Assembly: GCA_015655035.1 (NCBI GenBank)
Contig: JAATFS010000413.1
Coordinates: 1-12,390 of the forward strand
Origin: Lysobacterales bacterium
Lineage (GTDB): Bacteria > Pseudomonadota > Gammaproteobacteria > Xanthomonadales > Xanthomonadaceae
Length of the DNA stretch: 12,390 bases
Direction of reading: 5' to 3'
Part shown: piece after piece, positions 1 to 6,529 of the stretch
Layout of the letters: every line of letters starts with the position of its first letter
How positions within the stretch are numbered: position 1 is the stretch's first letter
Position numbers and translations under genes: made by a program
Notes under the pieces: model-generated
What the model was told of the DNA's origin: nothing
What the model saw: the letters and a program-made list of their open reading frames with translations, nothing else
Database searches by the model: none

Positions 1-1106
1 CCGGGCACCACCAGCGTGCCGGCGCGATCGGGCACGATCGAATAACGCCGCGTCAACTGAAATTGCGGCGAGCCCCCGACAAAGCGCTCGTTGTACTGCG
101 GCGGCTCGGCGAATACCTGCGCACCGGCCAGCGTTGGCGTCGGCAATTCCGGAAACTGCGCCTGGGTGGCGCCGGTCGCGGTGGCCTCGACCACGATCTG
201 CGCCGCTTCGCCGGCCACCGCGTGCTGCGCGACGGAGGTGTAGCGCAGCCGCAGGTCGCGCAATGGCAACCACGGTTGCGGCGCGTTGTCCGGCTGCGCG
301 CGCACCTGCAACGTGGTGCTGGCGCTGCGCGCGGACAACTTGCCGTCGCTGCGGCCGAAATAGTCGTCGAAGAACCCGCCCACGGTACGCCCGTCGAAAC
401 GCGCCCCTGGCAGCGACAACGGGCCACTGCGTTCGGGCACCAGCAGGTAGCGGCGCTCTACCACGTTGTATTGGCGGCCATTGACCTGCTTGACCGAGCT
501 GACGTCCTCGCCCACGCGCTGCAACGACGCACCCGCCGGCGCATCCAGATCGAGTTCGCCGGAGGCCAGCTGGGTGGCGAAATACAACCGCACCACCACT
601 CCCACGCTCTGCTGCACATAGGGCTGGGCATCGTCGACGCGGGTTTCCACGAACGCGACCTCGCTGCCCTGCGCGGCGCTGGCTGGCGCACCCGCCGCAC
701 TGGGCACCGGCGCAGCACCAGTGCCGCTGGCGGCATTGCCGACCGACAGCCGCAGCGGCGGGGTGAGTTCGCCGCCCACCCGCAGCGCCGGGATCGTCAG
801 CTCGCCCGACTGCTGCGGCGTCAATGCCACGCCGAACAGCGAACGGATCGAAACCGCGCCGTTGACGACCTGTACCTGCCGGCTGCTGCTGCGCTCACTG
901 AGCCCGAAGCTGCCGCGCAGCGGCGCGTAGTCCGGCTCGGCCGAACGCTGGTCGGTCTCGATGTTGAGGGTAACCGCCTCGCCTACCCCGACCGCGGCAC
1001 GGTCCAGCCAGGCACGCGTTTCCGCCGTCGCCGTGGCGATCGTGCCAGCGCTGGCCGCGATCAGCAGCCGCGTGGCCAGGGCGCGCAAGGGTTGCCGTCC
1101 GATCAT
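1..1106 (-). CDS. batD: BatD family protein, N-terminal part (runs off the left edge)
   Basis: BatD proteins are exported, membrane-anchored partners of the VWA proteins in MoxR/Bat operons; their biochemical role is unknown. An open frame runs from an ATG at 1106 to the window edge, showing about 368 residues; full-length members usually have roughly 550-600. Residues 1-28 look like a signal peptide (basic start, hydrophobic LLIAASAG, Ala-rich end), followed by RAWLDRAAVGVGEAVTLNI, the usual start of the first BatD beta-sandwich. The pattern RRY-x-x-VP-[ED]-R-[SA]-G, ending in PG, occurs twice, at about residues 218 and 353, so two similar domains are visible. The expected C-terminal membrane segment would lie outside the window. 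The ATG overlaps the stop of batBC as ATGA, preceded by GGAAGG, so it is last of the visible operon and probably translationally coupled. Family assignment is firm; function is inferred from context. Confidence 0.88.
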   Translation of the reverse strand, partial: MIGRQPLRALATRLLIAASAGTIATATAETRAWLDRAAVGVGEAVTLNIETDQRSAEPDYAPLRGSFGLSERSSSRQVQVVNGAVSIRSLFGVALTPQQSGELTIPALRVGGELTPPLRLSVGNAASGTGAAPVPSAAGAPASAAQGSEVAFVETRVDDAQPYVQQSVGVVVRLYFATQLASGELDLDAPAGASLQRVGEDVSSVKQVNGRQYNVVERRYLLVPERSGPLSLPGARFDGRTVGGFFDDYFGRSDGKLSARSASTTLQVRAQPDNAPQPWLPLRDLRLRYTSVAQHAVAGEAAQIVVEATATGATQAQFPELPTPTLAGAQVFAEPPQYNERFVGGSPQFQLTRRYSIVPDRAGTLVVP

Positions 1107-2878
1107 TGTCCTTCCCGCTGCCTGCGTTCGTATTCGAGCCGGAACTTCGCGCGCAACAGGCTGCCCGGGTCGTCCGGCACCCGCCGCATCCAGGCCTCCA
1201 CCGCCTGCCGCTGTTCGCGCTGCTCGGGGGTTTCCTGCACCGCGCTGGGCGGTGGCTGGGTGGCGGGCGGCTTGCCGCCATCGCGCGGCTGCTGCGCCAT
1301 GGCCTGCTGCATGCGTTCGCGTTGCGCCTGGTTGGCCTGCTGTTGCGCGGCGGCATCCTCGCCACGCGGCGGCGGCGCCTGCGCGTCTTTCTTTCCGCCC
1401 GCCGTGGACGGCTTCTGCGGCTCGCCGGGTTGGCCGTCGCGCTGACCGTCATCGGCAGGCTTGCCCGGCTGCGGCGGCGATTTCTGCTGCGGCGGGGACG
1501 AGCCACCCTTGCCGGACGGGTCCTGCTGCTTGCCATCGGGCGAGTCCTGCGGGTTCTTCGACGACGATTGCTGGCGCTTGCGGGCGGCCTCGACCGCCGC
1601 GCGGTTGGCCTTGGCATCGTCCATGTCCGGGTGCTGTTTCAGCGCGCGGTCGTAGGCGGCGATGGCCTCGTCGTAATGGCCCTGGCGTGCCAGGGCGTTG
1701 CCCAGGTTGTACTGGGCCTGGTCGCTGTCGATGCCTTCGAACTGCCGCTGCGCACCGGCAAAATCGCCGTTGCGATAGGCCTGCACGCCGGCATCGATGC
1801 GTTGCTGCTGCACCTGGTCGGCGCGCCGCCACCAATTGCCCTCGGCCGCCTGTGCCGGCACCGGCAGCGCCAGCGGCAACAGGCAGGCGATCGCCATCGC
1901 CGTGACCGCCCCGCGCCGACGGAACGCCAACAGCGCCAGCAGCATGATCGGCGGCAACAACCAATACCCTTGGTCCAGCCAGGTCTTGCCCGCATGCTCC
2001 TGGCTGCTCGCCGCAGCCTGCTGGGCCGGCTCGAGCACGCCGAGCGCATGCAGGTCCGACACGTCCACCGACAGCCGCGCATAGCGGCCACCGCCGGCAC
2101 CGGCGAGCGCGCGCAAGGCGGGCTCATCCAGCCGCGCCTGGGCGATCTCGCCCTGCACGCTGCGATAGGCAGCGCCACGCACGGTTCCCAGGCCCAGCGC
2201 CGACACCCGGTAACCACGCGCCACCGCCTTCGCCGCGGCCTCGCGGGCTTGGGCATCGGCGCTGTCGCTCAGCAACAGGATGTCGCCGCTGGCGAACCCG
2301 GCCTGGGTCAGCAACTGCGTGGCCGCCTCGATCGCCAGGTCGGCGCGCTTGCCATCCACCGGCATCACCGCAGGCGACAACGCATCCAGGAACAGCGCGA
2401 CATTGGCGCCATCCTGGGTCAGCGGCGCCACCGTGAAACTCTCGCCCGCGTAGGTCAGCAACGCGACGTCGCCACCCACGCGCTCGCGCAGCAGCGTGGC
2501 CAGCTTGGCCCGTACCTGGAGCAGCCGCGATGGCGGCAGGTCGGCGGCTTCGATGCTGGAAGACAGGTCCAGCGCGATCACCAGCGGTGCATTGGACTGG
2601 AACATCGCGCGCTCGCCCTGGCGCCAACTCGGTCCGCTCAGCGCCAGCACCGCCAGCGCATATGCCAGCGCCACCGGCACGAAGCCGAAACGGTTGCCAC
2701 GGCCACCAGCGACCAGCAACTGCGGCAGCAGATGGGCATCCACGTTGTGGCGCCAGACATCGTTCCCGCGCTGGCGGTAATGCCACAGCGCCGCGCCCAG
2801 CGGAATCGCCAGCAACGCCCAGTTCCATTGCGGCCGCAGCCAATGCAGCGACTGCCAGATATCCATCAGCGCGCCCAT
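1103..2878 (-). CDS. BatB-BatC fusion: VWA domain plus TPR protein
   Basis: A 591-residue inner-membrane protein joining what many bacteria encode as separate BatB (VWA) and BatC (TPR) proteins. Visible in order: membrane segments near 19-36 and 65-83; a VWA domain about 97-285 with DLSSS (104-108) as metal-site motif; two membrane segments about 303-345; a TPR-like region about 355-421 containing YNLGNALARQGHYDEAIAAY; a Gln/Pro/Gly/Lys-rich linker about 435-555; and a C-terminal block RRVPDDPGSLLRAKF (565-579) typical of this fusion family. The VWA should face the periplasm. The MIDAS looks incomplete: the usual Ser/Thr after the Gly of the second loop is replaced by GKRAD (176-180), and the canonical TDG is SDS (204-206). 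I chose ATG 2878 because GGAGG lies 5 bases upstream; this overlaps batA by 13 bases. ATG 2866, forming TGATG with the batA stop, is the alternative (587 aa). Confidence 0.88.
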   Translation of the reverse strand: MGALMDIWQSLHWLRPQWNWALLAIPLGAALWHYRQRGNDVWRHNVDAHLLPQLLVAGGRGNRFGFVPVALAYALAVLALSGPSWRQGERAMFQSNAPLVIALDLSSSIEAADLPPSRLLQVRAKLATLLRERVGGDVALLTYAGESFTVAPLTQDGANVALFLDALSPAVMPVDGKRADLAIEAATQLLTQAGFASGDILLLSDSADAQAREAAAKAVARGYRVSALGLGTVRGAAYRSVQGEIAQARLDEPALRALAGAGGGRYARLSVDVSDLHALGVLEPAQQAAASSQEHAGKTWLDQGYWLLPPIMLLALLAFRRRGAVTAMAIACLLPLALPVPAQAAEGNWWRRADQVQQQRIDAGVQAYRNGDFAGAQRQFEGIDSDQAQYNLGNALARQGHYDEAIAAYDRALKQHPDMDDAKANRAAVEAARKRQQSSSKNPQDSPDGKQQDPSGKGGSSPPQQKSPPQPGKPADDGQRDGQPGEPQKPSTAGGKKDAQAPPPRGEDAAAQQQANQAQRERMQQAMAQQPRDGGKPPATQPPPSAVQETPEQREQRQAVEAWMRRVPDDPGSLLRAKFRLEYERRQREGQ

Positions 2879-3909
2879 CGCCACCTCCGCGGCAGCAAGA
2901 AGGCGATCACCGCCACCACCAGCGCCGCGCCCAGCGGCCATGGATAGCGCTCGATCCGGGGCTGCACCGCCGCACCGAGCGCCTTCACCGGTTCCAGCCG
3001 GTCCAGTTCGGTATAGATATCGGCCAATGCCTCGGTATCGCGCGCACGGAAGAAGCGCCCGCCGGTGTCGGTGGCGATCGTGCGCAGGGTCTTTTCGTCG
3101 ATATCGCTGTCGTCGCCAGCCGGGATCGGAATCCCGAACAGCGAATAGCTGCCACTGCCACCGAAGGCGATCGTATGCACGCGCACGCCTTCGGTCTTGG
3201 CCAGCTCGGCGGCCTTGACCGGGTTGAGCACGCCTGCGGTGTTCACCCCATCGGTGAGCACGATCACCACGCGCTGGCCCTGCGGCTGCTCGCGCAGGCG
3301 CTTGACCGACAGCGCGATTGCATCGCCCAGCGCGGTTTCGCGCCCGGCCAGGCCGACCACGCTGTCACGCAGCTGATCGCGTACCGAAGCCAAGTCCGCA
3401 GTCAGCGGCGTGAGCGCATAGGCGCGCTGCCCGAACACCAGTAATCCGACGCGGTCGCCTTTGCGCCGTTCGAGGAAATCGTCCAACACCGCTTTGGCCG
3501 CGGTCAGCCGATCCACCACCCGGCCGCCGAGCTGCATGTCCGGTTCGCTCATGCTGCCGGACAGATCGACCGCCAGCATCATCTGCCGCGCCTGCTGCGG
3601 CGGCTGGATCGGCTCGCCCAGTTGCTGCGGCCGCGCCAGCGCCGCGCACAGCAGCCCCCAGGCCAGCCACGCCAACCAGCGAGGCCAACGCAACCCGGGC
3701 AGTGACTGCGCCTGTGCGATTGCCTGCAGCTGCTCGGTATAAGGCACCCGCAGCGCCGCTTGCCGGCTTTGCCGGCGCGGCCACAACAGCATCAGCAACG
3801 GCAGCGGCAGCAGCGCCCACGCCCAGGGCCAGGCGAACGTGCCCAGGTCCTGCCAGTGCGACCACCCCAGCGTGCCGATTGCCAGCACCACGATTGCCAG
3901 CGCGCTCAT
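2866..3909 (-). CDS. batA: BatA-type VWA domain membrane protein
   Basis: A 347-residue inner-membrane protein with a VWA domain, the partner class of MoxR AAA+ ATPases. Two N-terminal hydrophobic segments (about 3-15 and 27-43), a third about 77-91, and a C-terminal one at about 326-340 flank the VWA domain (about 108-305), the arrangement normal for BatA/BatB. The metal-ion-dependent adhesion site looks complete: D115, S117 and S119 in DLSGS, T192 in RETALGDAI, and D220 in LTDG, so it probably binds a divalent metal and a protein ligand. Length is normal for the family (about 330-350). Its ATG overlaps the DUF4381 stop as ATGA, and its 3' end overlaps batBC. Role in envelope integrity or stress tolerance is inferred from Bat operons in other bacteria; the partner is not visible in the sequence. 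Confidence 0.92.
   Translation of the reverse strand: MSALAIVVLAIGTLGWSHWQDLGTFAWPWAWALLPLPLLMLLWPRRQSRQAALRVPYTEQLQAIAQAQSLPGLRWPRWLAWLAWGLLCAALARPQQLGEPIQPPQQARQMMLAVDLSGSMSEPDMQLGGRVVDRLTAAKAVLDDFLERRKGDRVGLLVFGQRAYALTPLTADLASVRDQLRDSVVGLAGRETALGDAIALSVKRLREQPQGQRVVIVLTDGVNTAGVLNPVKAAELAKTEGVRVHTIAFGGSGSYSLFGIPIPAGDDSDIDEKTLRTIATDTGGRFFRARDTEALADIYTELDRLEPVKALGAAVQPRIERYPWPLGAALVVAVIAFLLPRRWRWAR
2884..2888 (-). promoter_or_regulatory. Ribosome binding site of batBC
   Basis: GGAGG on the minus strand, inside the 3' end of batA, 5 bases before the ATG at 2878 and 17 bases before the alternative ATG at 2866. The spacing favours the upstream start. Confidence 0.6.
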
Positions 3910-4394
3910 CGCCGCCCCGCCATCAGTTCGGCAAAGCGCTGCCCGGCGAGCCGGCGCACCGCGTCAAGGTCGGCCACCGGCGGCGTGCGTCGAAACCCGC
4001 CGTCCAGCAACACCCGCCCCGGCCCCTGGGTGAAGGCCTTGCCACGGCGACCGTCGAGCAGGCCCAGCCAGGCATCGCCTTGCAACCGGTCGGCCCGCGG
4101 TTCGACCCGTCGCGCGGCGCGGCGCAGCAGCACCGACATCGCCGCCAACGCCTGCGCCGGCTCATCGATGCCATCCAGCTCGCGCTCGAACATCGCCTGC
4201 CAGCGACGCCGCGCCGCGCGCCGTCGCCAGCTGCGGCCAATGACCCACCCCAGTACCAGCACCCCTGCGGCGATGACCAGCCACCAGCCGGGCGCGGGCG
4301 GCCACCAACTGGGCGCCGGCGACAGATGCACGTCGCGCAGCGGCAATTGCGCCGGTGCCAGCGCCATCGTCATGGCATGAGGGGCGGCGATCAT
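3906..4394 (-). CDS. DUF4381 family membrane protein
   Basis: A 162-residue protein of unknown function that usually sits between a DUF58 gene and a VWA gene in MoxR operons. The N-terminal part carries LPLRDVHLSPAPSWWPPAPG (residues 17-36), the family hallmark, leading into one membrane segment at about 37-53, then a strongly basic stretch (RSWRRRAARRRW, 54-65) that places the C-terminal two thirds in the cytoplasm by the positive-inside rule. The remainder is a helical soluble domain. The ATG at 4394 overlaps the DUF58 stop as ATGA and has GGGGTG 8 bases upstream. In-frame ATGs at 4373 and 4367 (M8, M10) are possible alternatives and would remove only a few residues. It probably helps assemble the VWA and DUF58 proteins at the membrane, but that is inference from conserved neighbourhood only. 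Confidence 0.88.
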   Translation of the reverse strand: MIAAPHAMTMALAPAQLPLRDVHLSPAPSWWPPAPGWWLVIAAGVLVLGWVIGRSWRRRAARRRWQAMFERELDGIDEPAQALAAMSVLLRRAARRVEPRADRLQGDAWLGLLDGRRGKAFTQGPGRVLLDGGFRRTPPVADLDAVRRLAGQRFAELMAGRR

Positions 4395-5323
4395 TTCGGC
4401 AACACCCCGGCGCCACCGCCCAGCCAGGCATCGCTGGCATCGGCCGTGGACAGCACCTGGGTACGCACCCGGCGCGCCGGCAGATCCACCGCCAGTTGTT
4501 CCAGCGGGCGCAGGAATTCGCTGTGCCAGCGCTCGCGCGCCGCAGCCGAGGACAGATCCACTTCGACCCGCCGACCCTCGACCACGAACGGCAGCGCGCG
4601 CGCCGGCGGCGCCAGTTCGAGCGGGTCGACCAGCAGTATCACGTTCACTTCATGGTGCAGCGCCAACCCGGACCAGCGCGACAACGCCACCTGGGCGGCA
4701 CTGCGTGGATCGGCGAACACGGTCAGCCGCGAACCCGGCCGCAGCAGTCGCAGCGCATGGTCCAACGCCACGTCCAGGCCGGCATCGTCGGCCGGCGGCT
4801 GCGCATACCAGCGCACCAAGGCATCGAGCACGCGCAATACCCCGCGCTGGCCGGACGCCGGGGGCACCGGCGCCTCGCGGGTACTGCCGCGCAGCGCCGC
4901 CACCCGGTCGCCCTGGCGCTGTGCCAACCACGCCGCCACGGCCGCCGCGCGCGCCGCCTGCACCGACTTGTAGCGCACCCGTGTACCGAAATAGAGCGTC
5001 GGCGCGGTATCGGCCACGATCAGGCTCAGCCGCTCACGTTCGGCCTGGAACAGCTTGGTATGCGCGCGACCGCTGCGTGCGGTCACCCGCCAATCGATAT
5101 GCCGGGCATCGTCGCCGGCCACGTACTCGCGCGACTCGGCATATTCCATGCCGCGCCCTCTAGTCGCCGCCGGCACCGGCCCGATCAGGCCATGCCGGCC
5201 GCGCCCGGGCTGCTTGCGCTGCAGGGCCACGCCGCGCAGCGCAATCAATTCCGGCAACGACGGGCGCAGCCCATCGCCGCCGGTCGACGCCGCCTGCGCG
5301 GCGGATGGCGCGCCCCCTCGCAT
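4391..5323 (-). CDS. DUF58 domain protein
   Basis: A 310-residue cytoplasmic protein of the DUF58 family, the constant companion of MoxR ATPases; its fold is related to VWA domains and its biochemical role is unknown. The family signature is clear: GRGMEYAESREYVAGDDARH (57-76) followed by IDWRVTARSG and KLFQAERERLSLIVAD, then a Rossmann-like half with LTVFADPRS (200-208) and VNVILLVDPLEL (227-238). The frame is open upstream to 5506 but that part overlaps moxR, so I chose the ATG at 5323. The start is uncertain: the ATG is directly preceded by an in-frame GTG (GTGATG) with no good Shine-Dalgarno sequence, and in-frame GTGs at 5371 and 5365 would give 326 or 324 residues. It lies 58 bases after moxR, the only gap inside this operon. 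No membrane segment is seen. Confidence 0.87.
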   Translation of the reverse strand: MRGGAPSAAQAASTGGDGLRPSLPELIALRGVALQRKQPGRGRHGLIGPVPAATRGRGMEYAESREYVAGDDARHIDWRVTARSGRAHTKLFQAERERLSLIVADTAPTLYFGTRVRYKSVQAARAAAVAAWLAQRQGDRVAALRGSTREAPVPPASGQRGVLRVLDALVRWYAQPPADDAGLDVALDHALRLLRPGSRLTVFADPRSAAQVALSRWSGLALHHEVNVILLVDPLELAPPARALPFVVEGRRVEVDLSSAAARERWHSEFLRPLEQLAVDLPARRVRTQVLSTADASDAWLGGGAGVLPK

Positions 5324-5385
5324 CACCCGCGCGCGCCCGTGAACATGCCCGGCGCCGCGCCACACGCCCACCCATGGCCACTCAT
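5323..5385 (-). CDS. Candidate 20-codon bridging mini-ORF between moxR and the DUF58 gene
   Basis: A short frame starting ATG at 5385-5383, overlapping the moxR stop as ATGA, and ending TGA at 5325-5323, overlapping the chosen DUF58 ATG as TGATG. The predicted peptide begins MSGHGWACGAAPG and resembles nothing I recognise. Such leaders can pass ribosomes from one gene to the next. It has no strong ribosome binding site, and the overlaps could be chance in GC-rich sequence. An alternative is that a single-base indel has separated a longer DUF58 N-terminus from its gene. Confidence 0.3.
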   Translation of the reverse strand: MSGHGWACGAAPGMFTGARG

Positions 5386-6404
5386 GGCAGCGGAATCTTT
5401 TCCAGCAGCGCCGCGACCAGGCGCTCGCCGTCCCAGCCTTCGGCCGTGGCCTCGTAGCTGGGCAGCACGCGGTGTCGCAATACGTCCGGCGCCACCGCGC
5501 GTACATCGTCCGGGGTCACGTAGTCGCGCCCGGCCAGCCAGGCACGCGCACGCGCGCAACGCTCCAGCGCGATCGAGCCACGCGGGCTGGCGCCCCAGGC
5601 GATCCGGCGTGCCAACTCGGCGTCGTAGCGACCGGCGTCGCGCGAGGCCAGCACCAGCTCGATCAAGTAGCGCTCCAGCTGCGGCGCCAGATGCAGTTCC
5701 AGCACTTCCTGGCGCGCCTGGAAGACATCCGACAACGGGATCTTTTCCGCCACGGCCGGCTCGCGCTGTCCGTCGGCACTGCGCGCGCGCTCGCGCGCTA
5801 GCCGCAGGATCTCTGCCTCCGCGTCGGCCTCCGGGTAGCCGATCCGCACATGCATCAGAAAACGATCCAGTTGCGCCTCGGGCAGCGGGAAGGTGCCTTC
5901 CTGCTCGATCGGATTCTGCGTGGCCATCACCAGGAACAGCTGCGGCAGCGCATAGGTATGCCGCCCCACCGTCACCTGGCGCTCGCCCATCGCTTCGAGC
6001 AGCGCGGACTGCACCTTGGCCGGCGCGCGATTGATTTCGTCGGCGAGCAGGATCGGATGGAAGATCGGGCCCGGCACGAACTCGAAACGGCCTTCCTGCG
6101 GGCGCCAGATCTCGGTACCGGTCAGGTCCGCCGGCAGCAGGTCCGGGGTGAACTGGACGCGGGCAAAATCCGCGTCCAGGCGCGAGGCCAGGGCTCGGAT
6201 TGCGGTGGTCTTGGCCAGGCCCGGCGCACCTTCCACCAGCAAGTGGCCATCGGCGAGCAAGGCGATCAACAGGCGCTCGACCAGTGCGGACTGGCCGACG
6301 ATCCGGCTGGCAAGCCAGTCGCGCAGCGCAGTGAATTGAGCATGTAGCCGGCTCGCGCTGCGCGCGGGCTCGGCCTCGTTCGGAAGCGGCGGCGGTAGGT
6401 TCAT
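5382..6404 (-). CDS. moxR: MoxR family AAA+ ATPase
   Basis: A 340-residue cytoplasmic AAA+ ATPase, thought to act as a chaperone that uses ATP to mature or remodel VWA-domain partners. Visible: Walker A GAPGLAKT (59-66), the MoxR-specific stretch FTPDLLPADLTGTEIW (85-100), Walker B LLADEINRAP (119-128; D122, E123), sensor 1 ATQNP (161-165, N164), and PLPEAQLDRF (173-182) near the expected arginine finger; the C-terminal lid contains ASPRGS (272-277). All residues needed for hydrolysis seem present and the length is usual. The only sensible start is the ATG at 6404; the Shine-Dalgarno match upstream is poor. It begins the moxR-bat operon, 125 bases past pilQ. I see no convincing sigma-70 promoter in that gap, so transcription could start there from a weak promoter or continue from pilQ. 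Confidence 0.95.
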   Translation of the reverse strand: MNLPPPLPNEAEPARSASRLHAQFTALRDWLASRIVGQSALVERLLIALLADGHLLVEGAPGLAKTTAIRALASRLDADFARVQFTPDLLPADLTGTEIWRPQEGRFEFVPGPIFHPILLADEINRAPAKVQSALLEAMGERQVTVGRHTYALPQLFLVMATQNPIEQEGTFPLPEAQLDRFLMHVRIGYPEADAEAEILRLARERARSADGQREPAVAEKIPLSDVFQARQEVLELHLAPQLERYLIELVLASRDAGRYDAELARRIAWGASPRGSIALERCARARAWLAGRDYVTPDDVRAVAPDVLRHRVLPSYEATAEGWDGERLVAALLEKIPLP

Positions 6405-6529
6405 AGGGCCAGTTTGACTGATCCGCGCGCCGATGGTTCATCCACGGGCTCCCCTGTGTTCAGCCAGACGTGAGCAACGCGCTCCTTCCCAACGACCTTC
6501 GCGGCAGGAGTGGGCATGGCCTGCCGCGC
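6405..6529. other. pilQ-moxR intergenic region
   Basis: 125 bases without a gene. It holds the stem-loop at 6500-6528 next to pilQ. In the remaining ~95 bases before moxR I see no clear -35/-10 pair, operator palindrome or small reading frame. Confidence 0.6.
6500..6528 (-). terminator. GC-rich stem-loop after pilQ, possible terminator or attenuator
   Basis: A perfect 9-bp inverted repeat, CGCGGCAGG at 6500-6508 and CCTGCCGCG at 6520-6528, with an 11-base loop. On the minus strand it starts one base after the pilQ stop codon. No T-run follows (AAGGTCGTTGGG instead), so it is not a classical intrinsic terminator. It could slow RNA polymerase, protect the 3' end of the pil mRNA, or give partial readthrough into moxR. 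Confidence 0.5.

Noticed and set aside
1106..2947. 613-codon open frame on the + strand opposite batBC
   Set aside because: It mirrors batBC codon for codon. In very GC-rich genes the codons TTA, CTA and TCA are rare, so antisense frames lack stops. The translation is Arg/Gln/His-rich low complexity with no domain.
5323..6441. 372-codon minus-strand frame overlapping moxR
   Set aside because: An out-of-frame shadow of moxR, whose Walker A, Walker B and sensor motifs lie in the other frame. Only its last 20 codons, past the moxR stop, were kept as a separate weak candidate.
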